Notes: generated by a model not told the origin, from the sequence alone. A DNA stretch of 64,000 bases from an uncultured SAR116 cluster alpha proteobacterium (GCA_902619805.1 CACNGC010000002.1:83538-147537), one strand, 5' to 3'; positions 45,963 through 55,833 are shown, counted from the first letter of the stretch. Made by a program: numbers and translations.

Positions 45963-46605
45963 TATTTAACTTATCAACTTTACTTATATATAAAATTCTA
46001 CCATCTTTGTCTGTTATCGAAGGATATTCTTCGAAACTAATTTTTTTAATTTTACTCAACTCTATAATCTCCGAAAAATATGATTTTCCCTTTAAAAACA
46101 GTAGCTTAGGATATTGTTGTCTTGCTCCCAATGATTTGTTTATGAAGACCTCTACATAATGAATTAGATTTTTCAATGAAGCTAATGCTCTACAAGTAAC
46201 TAAGTCAACATTTATAAAGTTCAATTCTTCAATTCTACAGTTATGAATAGTTATATCTGTTTCTGTTAACATTGCAATTTCTTTTAAAAAAACACATTTC
46301 TTATAATCTGATTCAACTAAATGAATGTTTTTTTTTCCCATTATTGCAAGCACCATACCTGGAAATCCTGCCCCAGAACCAAAATCTATTATGTTTCCTT
46401 CTATATCTCGAACAAACTTGTACAACTGAGCTGAGTCTAAGAAATGTCTTTCCCAAGTGTTTTCAATAGTATTTCTACTTATTAAATTGATTGACTTTTG
46501 CCATTTAATAAGAATTTTCTGAAATAAACATAATCTGTCATATGTTTCACGTGAAACAAATACATGCGAACTAAATTTTTCATATGTATTAATATTCGTT
46601 AACAA
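45949..46605 (-). CDS. rsmG: 16S rRNA m7G527 methyltransferase RsmG
   Basis: SAM-dependent methyltransferase of 218 residues acting on 16S rRNA G527. [21 protein letters not shown] leads to [18 protein letters not shown] near residue 72, the SAM loop, then [24 protein letters not shown] is near 135. The N-terminal segment [11 protein letters not shown] encodes a parS site (46543-46558) within the gene, a known feature of gidB/rsmG genes near origins. It overlaps mnmG by 17 bp. Confidence 0.96.
   Translation of the reverse strand: MLTNINTYEKFSSHVFVSRETYDRLCLFQKILIKWQKSINLISRNTIENTWERHFLDSAQLYKFVRDIEGNIIDFGSGAGFPGMVLAIMGKKNIHLVESDYKKCVFLKEIAMLTETDITIHNCRIEELNFINVDLVTCRALASLKNLIHYVEVFINKSLGARQQYPKLLFLKGKSYFSEIIELSKIKKISFEEYPSITDKDGRILYISKVDKLNIEND
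46543..46558. promoter_or_regulatory. parS: parS site within rsmG
   Basis: TGTTTCACGTGAAACA, an exact match to the 16 bp bacterial parS palindrome bound by ParB. It lies inside the rsmG coding region, where it spells VSRET, and 1.4 kb from parB. Confidence 0.95.
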
Positions 46606-48475
46606 CTTTGTGTTTTATCTCTCTTTTTAAATGTCTAAGAAGCAACAAGGTGGCAGTTGGTGTAAATCCTGAAAGTTTTGATGCTTGCGCAACAGTTACT
46701 GGTTTGTTTTGTTTTAGAATATCCTTTATCTCATTGGAAAGTCCTTTGATAAGGTTGAAATCAAAATCTAGAGGAATCTTCATTTTGTTTTCTTGCCTAT
46801 ACATTTTTATGTCTTCTTTTTGTCTTTTTAGATAGACATTATATATTGAATCTGTTTCTATTTGTGAGTGTAATTCCTTCGGGATTTTTTTTAAATCCGG
46901 CCATATTTCAAATAGATCTTTTATGTGATATTTGCCAGACGATAAAATATCCTTTGGTGATCTTGGATTTCCAGTCCTTGTGCTTGGTAAATTATACTTT
47001 TTTAACAAGCTTGGCTTTGCGCTTAAGTTATCTATAATTCTATATGATTTTCGTAAATTATTTTTCTTTGTTTTCCAAAGCTTTTCTCTTTTTTGGCCAA
47101 TAATGCCGAATTTTAATCCTTTATCTGTTAACCTCTGGTCAGCATTGTCAGACCTTAAAAGAAGCCTAAATTCTGCCCTAGATGTAAACATTCTGTAAGG
47201 CTCTGGCGCTCCTCTGTTTATCAAATCGTCAATCATAACTCCGATGTATGCCTCTGATCTATCAAGAGCAAACCATTTAGGATGGCTGTTAAGGTTTATT
47301 GAAGCATTTATTCCTGCAATTAAACCTTGAGCAGCTGCTTCTTCATATCCTGTGGTACCGTTTATCTGGCCAGCAAAAAAAAGCCCTTTAATCTTTTTTG
47401 TCTCCAAAGTGTTCTTTAGGGCTCTTGGATCCATATAATCATATTCTATTGCATAACCGTGCTGTTCAACAATGGCATTTTCTAACCCAGAAATTGTTTT
47501 TAAAAATTTATTCTGAATTTTCTTTGGCAAACTAGTTGATATCCCATTTGGATAAACTAAAGGGCTATCCAAACCTTCTGGCTCAAGAAAAATTTGATGA
47601 GAATCCTTTTCGAAAAATCTACTAACTTTGTCTTCTATGCTCGGACAATATCTTGGACCAGACCCTTGAATTGACCCTGAATAAACCGGAGACAATTTTA
47701 TATTATCAGATATTATTTTATGAGTTTTAAAATTAGTTCTTGTTATGCCACATTGAATTTGTTGAACTAATATTTTCTTAGTCATATATGAGAAAGGTAT
47801 TGGATACTTGTCTGCTGACTGCATTTCCACTTTATTCCAATTAATACTAGATTTAAGCAATCTAGGTGGTGTACCAGTTTTCAGCCTACCAATTGGTAAA
47901 TTTAATTTTCTAATTTTTTCTGACAGTTGATTTGATGGCTTATCTCCTATTCTGCCTGCTTGTATTCTTTCATTTCCAATATGTATAACCCCCCCTAAAA
48001 AAGTTCCTGTTGTTAATACTACTGATTTGGTTTTTATAGATATATCATTGTCTAAAACAACATTTTTAATAACATCATCTACAATTGTAAAATCTTTTAC
48101 AGTTCCCTCTAGGATTGTTAAGTTTTCTTGAGATTCCAAGAAATTTGAAATAGCTTTTTTGTATAACTTTCGATCTGCCTGTGATCTTGGTCCATGTACC
48201 GCTGGTCCTCTAGAGCGATTAAGCATTCTAAATTGAATTCCAGAAACGTCTATTGCCCTAGCCATTAATCCGTCAAGTGCATCAATTTCTCTAACTAAGT
48301 GTCCCTTACCTAAACCACCTATGGCTGGATTACAGGACATTTCACCAATAGTCTCAATTTTCATAGTTATTAAAGCAGTTTTAGCGCCCATTCTAGATGA
48401 GGCAGAAGCAGCTTCAACACCAGCATGCCCCCCTCCAATTACTACTACATCAAAATTTTTTATGTTTGTTATCAA
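46589..48475 (-). CDS. mnmG: tRNA U34 modification enzyme MnmG (GidA)
   Basis: FAD protein of 628 residues that works with MnmE to make 5-carboxymethylaminomethyl-uridine at the tRNA wobble position. [20 protein letters not shown] at the start binds [20 protein letters not shown] near residue 45, LKTGTPPRL near 200, [11 protein letters not shown] near 275, and [18 protein letters not shown] near 370 are family hallmarks. The C-terminal helical domain that meets MnmE and tRNA is complete. It lies directly downstream of mnmE (3 bp). Confidence 0.98.
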   Translation of the reverse strand: MITNIKNFDVVVIGGGHAGVEAASASSRMGAKTALITMKIETIGEMSCNPAIGGLGKGHLVREIDALDGLMARAIDVSGIQFRMLNRSRGPAVHGPRSQADRKLYKKAISNFLESQENLTILEGTVKDFTIVDDVIKNVVLDNDISIKTKSVVLTTGTFLGGVIHIGNERIQAGRIGDKPSNQLSEKIRKLNLPIGRLKTGTPPRLLKSSINWNKVEMQSADKYPIPFSYMTKKILVQQIQCGITRTNFKTHKIISDNIKLSPVYSGSIQGSGPRYCPSIEDKVSRFFEKDSHQIFLEPEGLDSPLVYPNGISTSLPKKIQNKFLKTISGLENAIVEQHGYAIEYDYMDPRALKNTLETKKIKGLFFAGQINGTTGYEEAAAQGLIAGINASINLNSHPKWFALDRSEAYIGVMIDDLINRGAPEPYRMFTSRAEFRLLLRSDNADQRLTDKGLKFGIIGQKREKLWKTKKNNLRKSYRIIDNLSAKPSLLKKYNLPSTRTGNPRSPKDILSSGKYHIKDLFEIWPDLKKIPKELHSQIETDSIYNVYLKRQKEDIKMYRQENKMKIPLDFDFNLIKGLSNEIKDILKQNKPVTVAQASKLSGFTPTATLLLLRHLKREIKHKVVNEY

Positions 48476-48478
48476 AAT

Positions 48479-49777
48479 TTATTTACCAATACAAAAACTA
48501 CTGAATATATCATCTAAAATTTCATCTACGTCAATGATATTTGTCATACTTCCAATTTCTTTCGCAACTATTCTTAAATTCTCAGATGCTATTTCGGGAT
48601 TAATGTTTAGATCAAATTTCTGCATATCATTTAAAGCATATATCGATCTTTTTATTGCCTCTATATGCCTTTTTCTTGTAAATAACGCATCTTGTTTTGG
48701 GGCTAAGGACTTTAAATGGCTAACAATTGCGTTAGTTAGTTTGTCAATCCCTATATTATCTTTAACAGAAATATTATGAATACCTTTATTAGGTAATATT
48801 TTTAAATCCGATTTTGTGTGTACTAAAATTTTTTTACATGTTGATTTAAGTTCTGGATAAGCAAAATCTTCATTATCAGACAAAATAAGAATTATATCAG
48901 ATAATTCTGCTTTTTCTAAGGCTTTCTCAACTCCAATTTTTTCTACTTCAGATTTTGTTTTTCTAATGCCCGCTGTATCATTTAAAACAACAGGAAACCC
49001 TTCAAAATCCATAATAACTTCTATAATATCCCTTGTCGTTCCAGCTTCATCGGTTACGATGGAGGCCCTTCTATCTGATAAATAATTTATAAGAGAGCTT
49101 TTTCCTACATTAGGACGGCCTACTAGAGTAATTATAAACCCATTTCTGATTCTTTCTCCATATCTGCTATATTTCAAAGAATTTTTCATATCTTCTAATA
49201 TTTTTAATACTTTAAAGTTAAAAGTTTGTTCTAATTCCATCGGAAGTTCTTCGTCTGAAAAGTCAATAAGAGCCTCTAACTTTGAGAGTAACCAGATGAC
49301 CTCTTCTCTCCATGAATATATTTTGCTAGATAAAGCCCCCTCATACTGAGACATAGATATCTTGAATTGATTTTCGGTTTCTGAGTCTATTAAATCATTT
49401 AAACCCTCTGCTTGAGTAAGATCTAAAATTCCATTTAAAAATGCTCTTTTTGTAAATTCACCCCTGTCAGCTATTCGAAATCTTTTAATTCTAGAAAGAA
49501 TATTGTATATTTTTTTCTCAATGACCGAGCTTCCATGAATATGAAGTTCTATGATGTCCTCACCAGTTACAGTGTTTGGGCCAGGAAAGAATATTATTAG
49601 AGCATTATCAATAATATTGTTATTTTGATCATAAATTTTTCTCAGAGAAGCAACACGTGGTTGTGTTGGTTTAAATGAAAAGATTTTTGGTAATTTCTTT
49701 GTTTCGCTTCCTGAAACTCTGATAATTTTAATTGCACTTTTTTGTGGACTTGAAGCCGAGGAAAAGATTGTATCCAA
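48479..49777 (-). CDS. mnmE: tRNA modification GTPase MnmE (TrmE)
   Basis: GTPase of 432 residues. The N-terminal tetrahydrofolate-binding domain has PGPNTVTGEDIIELHIHG near residue 66. The G domain shows GRPNVGKSSLINYL near 213, DEAGTTRD near 238 and NDTAGIRKT near 258. The C-terminus SFCIGK carries the essential CxGK motif with its cysteine. The protein is complete. The start lies 20 bp from a parS site in the rho-mnmE gap. Confidence 0.97.
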   Translation of the reverse strand: MDTIFSSASSPQKSAIKIIRVSGSETKKLPKIFSFKPTQPRVASLRKIYDQNNNIIDNALIIFFPGPNTVTGEDIIELHIHGSSVIEKKIYNILSRIKRFRIADRGEFTKRAFLNGILDLTQAEGLNDLIDSETENQFKISMSQYEGALSSKIYSWREEVIWLLSKLEALIDFSDEELPMELEQTFNFKVLKILEDMKNSLKYSRYGERIRNGFIITLVGRPNVGKSSLINYLSDRRASIVTDEAGTTRDIIEVIMDFEGFPVVLNDTAGIRKTKSEVEKIGVEKALEKAELSDIILILSDNEDFAYPELKSTCKKILVHTKSDLKILPNKGIHNISVKDNIGIDKLTNAIVSHLKSLAPKQDALFTRKRHIEAIKRSIYALNDMQKFDLNINPEIASENLRIVAKEIGSMTNIIDVDEILDDIFSSFCIGK

Positions 49778-49797
49778 ATTTTCTCTCTTTTTAAAAA

Positions 49798-49813
49798 TGT
49801 TTCACGTGAAACA
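49798..49813. promoter_or_regulatory. parS: parS site between rho and mnmE
   Basis: A second exact TGTTTCACGTGAAACA, in the 38 bp gap between the rho stop and the mnmE start. With the copy in rsmG it brackets mnmG/mnmE, about 3 kb from the putative origin. Confidence 0.95.
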
Positions 49814-49815
49814 TG

Positions 49816-51075
49816 TTATTTATTCATAGCTCTAAAGAAATCCTCGTTAGATTTACTTTGTTTTAGTTTATCTGACAGAAAATCCATAGCGTCTACCGGC
49901 CCCATTTGCATCAAAATTCTTCTTAAAACCCACATTCTAGACAATGTGTCTTTCTCAACCAAAAGCTCTTCTTTTCTTGTACCTGACTTAGTAACATCAA
50001 TGGCTGGAAAAGTGCGTTTATCTGACAATTTTCTATCAAGTATCACTTCACTGTTTCCTGTACCTTTAAATTCTTCGAAAATCACCTCATCCATTCTTGA
50101 CCCTGTTTCAACTAGTGCAGTAGCAATAATAGTTAAAGAACCTCCATCTTCAATATTTCTTGCTGCACCAAAAAATCTTTTTGGCCTCTGAAGCGCATTT
50201 GCATCAACGCCACCAGTCAACACTTTACCGCTTGACGGTATAACAGTGTTATATGCTCTAGCCAACCTCGTAATAGAATCTAATAAAATTACTACATCCC
50301 GTTTATGTTCAACCAATCTTTTTGCCTTTTCAATAACCATATCTGTTACTTGTACATGTCGCGAAGCAGGTTCATCAAATGTAGAGCTAATAACTTCTCC
50401 ATTAACAGATCTTTGCATATCTGTTACTTCTTCGGGTCTTTCATCAATTAACAAAACTATCAAATAAATCTCAGGATGATTTTTGGATATAGCTTGAGCT
50501 ATCGATTGTAACATCATAGTCTTACCTGTTCTCGGTGGTGCGACAATTAACCCTCGCTGCCCTTTTCCCATAGGGGCAACCATTTCTACAACTCTGGTAG
50601 TTATATCTTTATTGTTTGGATCAAATTCGGTTTCGAAATTAATTTTAGCTTGAGGATAAAGAGGTGTTAAATTATCAAAATTTATTCTATGACGAACAGA
50701 TTCTGGTGTCTCAAAATTTATATTTTCAACTTTTAGTAATGCAAAATATCTTTCACCGTCTTTAGGTGCTCTTATTTGACCCTCTACGGTATCGCCTGTA
50801 CGAAGTCCAAATTTTCTAACTTGGTTGGGGGAAATATAAATATCATCTGGACCAGCGAGATAATTAGATTCTGGTGACCTCAAGAAACCAAATCCATCAG
50901 ATAAAACTTCAAGTACTCCTTCTCCATATATAGCTATTTCATTGTCTGCTAGTTTTTTCAAACAAGCAAACATCATATCTTGTTTTCTTAAAGTGCTTGC
51001 GTTTTCTATTTCTAAACTTTCAGCATAGGTTAATAAATCTGATGGGTTTTTTGCTTTAAGATCTTTTAAATGCAT
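49816..51075 (-). CDS. rho: Transcription termination factor Rho
   Basis: Hexameric RNA helicase of 419 residues. The N-terminal RNA-binding domain has [20 protein letters not shown] near residue 55 with the DGFGFLR ribonucleoprotein motif. [20 protein letters not shown] near 175 holds the Walker [27 protein letters not shown] near 210 and [13 protein letters not shown] near 265 hold the Walker B and Q-loop. The protein has no unusual insertion. It stands upstream of mnmE and downstream of hemJ on the minus strand. Confidence 0.98.
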   Translation of the reverse strand: MHLKDLKAKNPSDLLTYAESLEIENASTLRKQDMMFACLKKLADNEIAIYGEGVLEVLSDGFGFLRSPESNYLAGPDDIYISPNQVRKFGLRTGDTVEGQIRAPKDGERYFALLKVENINFETPESVRHRINFDNLTPLYPQAKINFETEFDPNNKDITTRVVEMVAPMGKGQRGLIVAPPRTGKTMMLQSIAQAISKNHPEIYLIVLLIDERPEEVTDMQRSVNGEVISSTFDEPASRHVQVTDMVIEKAKRLVEHKRDVVILLDSITRLARAYNTVIPSSGKVLTGGVDANALQRPKRFFGAARNIEDGGSLTIIATALVETGSRMDEVIFEEFKGTGNSEVILDRKLSDKRTFPAIDVTKSGTRKEELLVEKDTLSRMWVLRRILMQMGPVDAMDFLSDKLKQSKSNEDFFRAMNK

Positions 51076-51096
51076 TTAATTCTCTTTAGTAGGAAT

Positions 51097-51537
51097 TTAG
51101 ATTATTTGGAGGTTTGGTTTGACTATTATTAATAGAATAATAAAAATCATTAATAATGTAGGAATTTCGTTTATTATTCTGTAAAATTTTGTTTTTTTGA
51201 ATCTATAACCTTTTTTAAAATCTTTGTAAAGAATATATAGATAGTAATGAAATAAAGTTAGACAAAAAACCAAGAATAATTTAATTAAAAAATAATTTTC
51301 ACTTAAAAAATAAGTATTGTCGTATAATAAAACTAAACCTAAAAAATAAGTTACAAAAAGCGCAGGTGTCATGATATAATTCAACAGCCTATACTCCATT
51401 TTTTTAAAAGTATTATGCATCTCACTTAAATTTTCAGTATCATTATGATACACAAAAAGTCTAGGTAAATATAATAATCCCACCATCCAAGATATTACTG
51501 AAATAAGGTGAAAAGATTTAATTATTTCATAAAACAA
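51097..51537 (-). CDS. hemJ: HemJ-type protoporphyrinogen oxidase
   Basis: Membrane protein of 146 residues with four hydrophobic segments. The N-terminal KSFHLISVISWMVGLLYLPR carries the heme-ligand-like histidine of the family, and the second conserved region is RLLNYIMTPALFVTYFLGL. HemJ oxidises protoporphyrinogen IX to protoporphyrin IX with a bound heme. It is located between hemE and rho, the usual alphaproteobacterial place, so the heme role is supported by context. Its stop is followed 21 bp later by the rho start. Confidence 0.88.
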   Translation of the reverse strand: MFYEIIKSFHLISVISWMVGLLYLPRLFVYHNDTENLSEMHNTFKKMEYRLLNYIMTPALFVTYFLGLVLLYDNTYFLSENYFLIKLFLVFCLTLFHYYLYILYKDFKKGYRFKKTKFYRIINEIPTLLMIFIILLIIVKPNLQII

Positions 51538-51540
51538 ATA

Positions 51541-52578
51541 TTAAACTTTCTTGTTATAATTTCTTACAATACTAATAACTTCTTTTACGTTATCAATTTT
51601 ACAATCTGGAGTTAAACCGTGACCAACATTAAATATAAATCTTCTATCTTTCATTTTATCTAAAATAGTTAATACATTCTCTCTTAAGTAATCACTTTCA
51701 GACGGAATGAGGGAAGCTGGATCAAGATTACCTTGTAAAGCAACTTCTTTGTTAAGATTCTTTATAGCCCAACTTAAATTTACAGACCAATCCAATGCAA
51801 TACAATCAACTTTACTTTCAAAAGAATATTTTACAATAGATGCACCTGCTTTAAATGGAAATCCAATTACAGGTACAAATATTTTTCTAGATCTTAAAAT
51901 ATCTACTATTTTAGCCGTTGGATTTATAGCACAATCATCAAAAAAATTATTAGGTATCATATGAGACCAAGAGTCAAAAATCATTAAAATGTCGGCCCCA
52001 GCTCTAGCTTGTATTTCTAACTTATCAGCAACATAAATAATAAGAGTTTCAATTAGTTCCATAAACCACTTAAATGAACTCCAAAGAGCCTTTCTAGTGT
52101 TAATGAAATCTTTACTTCCCGTTCCTTCGATCATATAACAAGCTAAAGTCCAAGGAGCCCCAGCAAAACCAATTAAACTTAAAGATTTTGGTAAATTATC
52201 TCGCAGAAAACTTATTGAATTTTTAAGAGGTTCAAGTTTAGAACTTAGAGATATATTTTTAAGAAATTTAGTTTCATTAGGGATCAGAGGTTTTAAAGAA
52301 GGACCAAAATTTTTAGTAAATTTGACATTTCTATCCATAGCCCAGGGTATCATTAAGATATCAGAAAATATAATAGCAGCATCAAGATCATAATACTTCA
52401 ATGGTAAGGTTGTACTTCTAATAATTAAATCTTCGTTTAAACAAAAATTGATAAAATTTTTTTCATTTTCTCTAATTTGAAAATATTCGGGTATGTGCCT
52501 TCCAGCCTGGCGTAAAAACCAAATTGGAATGGAAGAGTTTTTATTTTGAAAAACTTGATTTATTAAAGTATCTGACAC
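51541..52578 (-). CDS. hemE: Uroporphyrinogen decarboxylase
   Basis: TIM-barrel enzyme of 345 residues that removes four carboxyls from uroporphyrinogen III to give coproporphyrinogen III. The signature IPIWFLRQAGRHIPEY lies at residues 18-33, with the Arg of RQAGR contacting the substrate. DAAIIFSDILMIPWAMD near 70, GFAGAPWTLACYMIEG near 140, GADILMIFDSWS near 205 and FNVGHGLTPD near 318 follow. It marks one edge of the putative replication origin, as in Caulobacter and Rickettsia, and is transcribed away from it. Confidence 0.97.
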   Translation of the reverse strand: MSDTLINQVFQNKNSSIPIWFLRQAGRHIPEYFQIRENEKNFINFCLNEDLIIRSTTLPLKYYDLDAAIIFSDILMIPWAMDRNVKFTKNFGPSLKPLIPNETKFLKNISLSSKLEPLKNSISFLRDNLPKSLSLIGFAGAPWTLACYMIEGTGSKDFINTRKALWSSFKWFMELIETLIIYVADKLEIQARAGADILMIFDSWSHMIPNNFFDDCAINPTAKIVDILRSRKIFVPVIGFPFKAGASIVKYSFESKVDCIALDWSVNLSWAIKNLNKEVALQGNLDPASLIPSESDYLRENVLTILDKMKDRRFIFNVGHGLTPDCKIDNVKEVISIVRNYNKKV

Positions 52579-52853
52579 AATAGTAATATTTAACTTAATT
52601 TTAAAATGTTGTTGTTGTTTTTTGTAAAGTTGTTAGTAAAAAAAAACTAAATTTTTTATCCACATTTTATTAAAAAAAATGTTATTGAATTATATAAGCA
52701 ATTAAAGTTATTCACAAATTTTAATTTTTAAATTTCAAAATTACTAACATGTAAGTAAGTTAAGGATAAATATAACTGTTGAAAAACAAACATCGAATAT
52801 ACAAAGATAAAGTAACGGTTATCAACAATTTATTCACTAAAAGAAAATTATAG
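52579..52853. other. oriC: Putative chromosomal replication origin oriC
   Basis: A 275 bp, very AT-rich gene-free stretch between divergent hemE and coaE. It holds one consensus DnaA box TTATCCACA (52656-52664) and variants TTATTCACA (52708-52716), TTATCAACA (52819-52827) and TTATTCACT (52830-52838), all on the plus strand, plus a reverse TTATCCTTA (52761-52769). Runs of A/T between them can act as unwinding element. The hemE-oriC arrangement is that of Caulobacter and Rickettsia. parS sites and parAB lie 3 to 8 kb away. No GANTC methylation site occurs in it. Confidence 0.75.
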
Positions 52854-53456
52854 ATGATAATAATCGGTATAACAGGATCAATAGGCACAGGGAAAACAAC
52901 TGTATCTAAAATGTTAAAAATATTAAAAATACCGATTTTCGATTCAGATAAAAAGGTAAGGGAAATACTAGATGAAAATCAAATTGTTATAGAAAAGATA
53001 TTGCAAATATGGCCTGATACAGTGTCATCTAATCTAATACAAAAAAAAATTGATAAAGTAATTTTAAGCAATAAAATATTTAACAATAAGAAAGAAAGAA
53101 AAAAACTTGAAGATATAATTCACCCGCTTATAGAAAAAGAAAGAAAAACATTTTTACAAAATTTTGAAAATTTTAATATAGTGGGACTAGATGTTCCCTT
53201 ATTATATGAGACAGGAAAAGATAAAGAATGTGATTATATTTTTCTAATGAATACTTCAAAAAAGATTCAAAAAGAAAGAGTCTTAAAAAGACCAAACATG
53301 ACAGAAAAAAAATTTGAGCTTATCAACAACGCACAATGGAGTTTTGAAAGGAAAAAAAAAGAAAAACCTTTTATAATCAATACATCATTTGGCAAAATAA
53401 TAACATTCTTTATAGTTTTATTTTATTTATTAAAAATTAAGTTTAGTTTTAAATAA
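52854..53456 (+). CDS. coaE: Dephospho-CoA kinase
   Basis: P-loop kinase of 200 residues for the last step of coenzyme A synthesis. IIGITGSIGTGKTTVSKML at residues 3-21 contains the Walker A, IFDSDKKVREIL near 36 is the substrate Asp region, and VGLDVPLLYETGKDKECDYI near 110 is the signature. The lid helix KKIQKERVLKRPNMTEKKF follows. The tail is hydrophobic (IITFFIVLFYLLKIKFSF), less usual and perhaps a short C-terminal extension. It diverges from hemE and precedes dnaQ by 1 bp. Confidence 0.94.
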   Translation: MIIIGITGSIGTGKTTVSKMLKILKIPIFDSDKKVREILDENQIVIEKILQIWPDTVSSNLIQKKIDKVILSNKIFNNKKERKKLEDIIHPLIEKERKTFLQNFENFNIVGLDVPLLYETGKDKECDYIFLMNTSKKIQKERVLKRPNMTEKKFELINNAQWSFERKKKEKPFIINTSFGKIITFFIVLFYLLKIKFSFK

Positions 53457-53457
53457 A

Positions 53458-54168
53458 ATGGCTAGAGAGTTAGTAATAGACACAGAAACCACTGGTTTAG
53501 ACTACGAAAATGGTCACAGAATAATTGAAATTGGCATAGTTGAGCTAGAAAACCATTTGCCAACTGGGGGTTTTTTTCATTATTATTTAAACCCAGAAAG
53601 GGATTCAGATAAAAGAGCAGAAGAAGTTCATGGTTTAAGTCGAGAATTCTTAAATGACAAACTAAAATTCTCGGATATAGCAAACGAATTTATCGAATAT
53701 ATATCTGATAGTAAAATAATAATTCATAATGCTGCATTTGATGTTGGTTTTATAAACGCGGAATTAACTAGATGTAATAAGAAAACTTTGAACGATGACA
53801 TGATTATAGACACATTAATTCTAGCTAAGAAAAAATTTCTGGGCCAATCAGTCAGCTTAGATTCCCTTTGTAGAAAATACAATATTGACCTAACTGGAAG
53901 AGAAATTCACGGTGCTTTAAAAGACGCAAAGCTTCTAGCTTCTGTATATTTAGAATTAATAGGAGGAAGACAGTCTAGGCTAGACTTTGAAATTGAAACT
54001 GAAAATAATAACCTTCCAGAAGATCAAATTTTTAATTTAAATGATTATAATAAAAGGAAAAATTTAAAAAATAAAAAAAATCTAGAAGTAAATGAAATAG
54101 ATTATAAATTACATTTGGATAAAGTTCTTTCAATAAAGAATAGTATATGGAAAAGAATAAAGAATTAG
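53458..54168 (+). CDS. dnaQ: DNA polymerase III epsilon subunit (3'-5' exonuclease)
   Basis: Proofreading exonuclease of 236 residues, DEDDh type. LVIDTETTGLDYENGHRIIE at the start gives the first two acids, IIHNAAFDVGFINAEL near residue 90 the third, and HGALKDAKLLASVYLELIGG near 155 the His and last Asp. The C-terminal part (about 185-236), which binds the polymerase alpha subunit in other bacteria, is charged and less conserved. The coaE-dnaQ-secB neighbourhood is conserved in alphaproteobacteria. It overlaps the secB end by 4 bp. Confidence 0.95.
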   Translation: MARELVIDTETTGLDYENGHRIIEIGIVELENHLPTGGFFHYYLNPERDSDKRAEEVHGLSREFLNDKLKFSDIANEFIEYISDSKIIIHNAAFDVGFINAELTRCNKKTLNDDMIIDTLILAKKKFLGQSVSLDSLCRKYNIDLTGREIHGALKDAKLLASVYLELIGGRQSRLDFEIETENNNLPEDQIFNLNDYNKRKNLKNKKNLEVNEIDYKLHLDKVLSIKNSIWKRIKN

Positions 54169-54596
54169 TTTTTAATTAAATTGAAGTCTACCTCGTTTAA
54201 CGAAACAGGAAAACTCCCACCTCTTCTAGTTATATCTTCAACTATTTCTTTGACAAAAGGAAATAAAACCTTAGTGCCACTCTCAGTTAATTCTTTTTGA
54301 TCATAATTTTTTTGTTTTAAAATTTCAAAAAAACCAAAATAATCCAACTCAAGGTTAAATAAATTTCTTTTTTTCTCTTTTGAAAAACATTCAAGATTAA
54401 ATCTAAGTAGTAAACTGAAAAAATTATTATTATTGTAAGGTCTATAAAAAACGTTCATGTTGAAATTAAGATCACTATTGCTAATTTGGAAAACATTATT
54501 TTCTTCAATATTTTGAGGATTCTCAAAAGATAAGTCTTTAATGAAGTATTTTAATAATTTAATACTATCGTCTTTATTTATATTTACATTATTCAT
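54165..54596 (-). CDS. secB: Protein-export chaperone SecB
   Basis: Export chaperone of 143 residues that keeps preproteins unfolded for SecA. Family features are KYFIKDLSFENPQN at the start, then LELDYFGFFEIL in the middle and the C-terminal LFPFVKEIVEDITRRGGSF with PVSLNEVDFNLI. All core strands are represented. It is convergent with dnaQ and precedes the Tim44-like gene divergently over 125 bp. In this gap I see no promoter that stands out. Confidence 0.93.
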   Translation of the reverse strand: MNNVNINKDDSIKLLKYFIKDLSFENPQNIEENNVFQISNSDLNFNMNVFYRPYNNNNFFSLLLRFNLECFSKEKKRNLFNLELDYFGFFEILKQKNYDQKELTESGTKVLFPFVKEIVEDITRRGGSFPVSLNEVDFNLIKN

Positions 54597-54721
54597 ATAA
54601 TTCTCTAAATAAATAGTTATTCATATATATATATATGAAATAAGTGATAATGAATATTAATTATTCTTTTTTTTAAGTATAATAAAATACGTTTCATCAT
54701 ACAATAAGGATGGCTTAAAAG

Positions 54722-55351
54722 ATGCAGAACAATCTCCCGTACATTGATATTTTGATTTTTGGAATAATAGCAGTTTTTCTGATTTATAGACTTAAAAATA
54801 TTTTGGGTACAAAAACAGGTTTTGAGAAATCTAATATAAATGAAAAAACACAGGATAAACAATTTAATAATGTTGTCTCTCTGAAATCTGAAAAAAATGA
54901 TCTAAACAACAAAGAATTAAATGATATTCTAAATGTTGATCCTAATTTCAATATCAATGATTTTCTTTCTGGATCAAAAAATTTTTTTAAAATGGTCTTA
55001 GAAAGCTTTGTAAGTGGTAATCTAGAAAACATAAAAGATTTCATCAAGCCCTCTGTCCTAAAAAGTTTCAAAACTGCTATTGATGAAAGAAATAGTGATC
55101 AAGAAACACTTATTATTGACTTGAAATCTATAAAAGAAAATAAAATCACCAAAGCAAAAACAACAAAATCATCTATAAAATTAAATGTAATCTTTGAAAC
55201 TTTCCAAGTTAGAGCGTTATTGGACAAAAATGATAAAATAATCGATGGTGATAATGAAAATGAAATCCTCGTAAAAGATGAGTGGGTTTTTGAAAGAAAA
55301 GTAAATGATAATAATCCTAATTGGACGCTTATAGAAACTAAAAGTAATTAG
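54722..55351 (+). CDS. Tim44/TimA-like membrane-associated protein
   Basis: Protein of 209 residues with one N-terminal membrane segment (IDILIFGIIAVFLIYRL, about residues 8-24), a charged linker, and a Tim44-like C-terminal domain from about residue 75: DFLSGSKNFFKMVLESFVSG then FIKPSVLKSFKTAIDER and WVFERKVNDNNPNWTLIET. Bacterial homologues of mitochondrial Tim44 are typical of alphaproteobacteria and are placed at the inner membrane, probably in membrane-protein handling. In many relatives a mltA gene stands between this gene and the Smr gene. Here they are 4 bp apart. Confidence 0.88.
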   Translation: MQNNLPYIDILIFGIIAVFLIYRLKNILGTKTGFEKSNINEKTQDKQFNNVVSLKSEKNDLNNKELNDILNVDPNFNINDFLSGSKNFFKMVLESFVSGNLENIKDFIKPSVLKSFKTAIDERNSDQETLIIDLKSIKENKITKAKTTKSSIKLNVIFETFQVRALLDKNDKIIDGDNENEILVKDEWVFERKVNDNNPNWTLIETKSN

Positions 55352-55355
55352 AACT

Positions 55356-55820
55356 ATGACTTCGATTTCAAAAGACGATAAAAGAATATGGGAAAATTAT
55401 GTATCCAACTTAGAAAATTATATTTTATTTCCTAAAAATGATGGCCTATTAAAAAATAAAATAGTAAACAGCAATCATGTTATCAGAAACAAATCATCAA
55501 ATAGTGTTAGAAGTTTAAAGAAAAAAAAGTTAGAACCAGATACAATTTTAGATCTTCATGGACAAACGCTTTATTCTGCAAAATTATTATTGCATAAATT
55601 TATGTCTAATTGTTATGAAAAAAATATACGAAATATATTAATTATTACTGGTAAAGGACAAAATAACAAAGGAGTTTTAAAGGAGGAAGTGCCGAAATGG
55701 TTAAATGACAATCTTCTCAATAAATTTCTTGTAAATTTCAACGTGGCACCTAAACATTTTGGTGGTGAAGGTGCTTTACTAGTAAGGCTTAAAAATAGAT
55801 TCAAAACAAATTATCAATAA
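55356..55820 (+). CDS. Smr-domain protein
   Basis: Protein of 154 residues. After a basic N-terminal part comes a Smr domain from about residue 62: DTILDLHGQTLYSAKLLLHK with the LDLHG motif, then NILIITGKGQNNKGVLKEEV holding the TGKG motif, and VNFNVAPKHFGGEGALLVRL at the end. Smr domains are nucleases related to MutS2 C-termini, and small stand-alone forms act in ribosome rescue (SmrB) or DNA cutting in other bacteria. Which applies here is unknown. The gene follows the Tim44-like gene and precedes hisB by 13 bp. Confidence 0.9.
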   Translation: MTSISKDDKRIWENYVSNLENYILFPKNDGLLKNKIVNSNHVIRNKSSNSVRSLKKKKLEPDTILDLHGQTLYSAKLLLHKFMSNCYEKNIRNILIITGKGQNNKGVLKEEVPKWLNDNLLNKFLVNFNVAPKHFGGEGALLVRLKNRFKTNYQ

Positions 55821-55821
55821 T

Positions 55822-55830
55822 TGTGGATAA
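55822..55830 (-). promoter_or_regulatory. DnaA-box-like sequence at the hisB ribosome site
   Basis: TGTGGATAA (minus TTATCCACA) directly before the hisB ATG. GTGGA here can also act as a weak ribosome site, so the match may reflect translation signals. It is noted only because it is a perfect consensus about 3 kb from the putative origin. Confidence 0.25.
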
Positions 55831-55833
55831 AAA

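Noticed and set aside
54617-54862. 81-codon minus-strand frame between secB and the Tim44-like gene
   Set aside because: It is antisense to the Tim44-like N-terminus and has no supporting motif or ribosome site.
55822-55830. A second origin-related DnaA site before hisB
   Set aside because: The perfect match coincides with the hisB ribosome region and about one such match per window is expected by chance, so it is recorded as a low-confidence site only.
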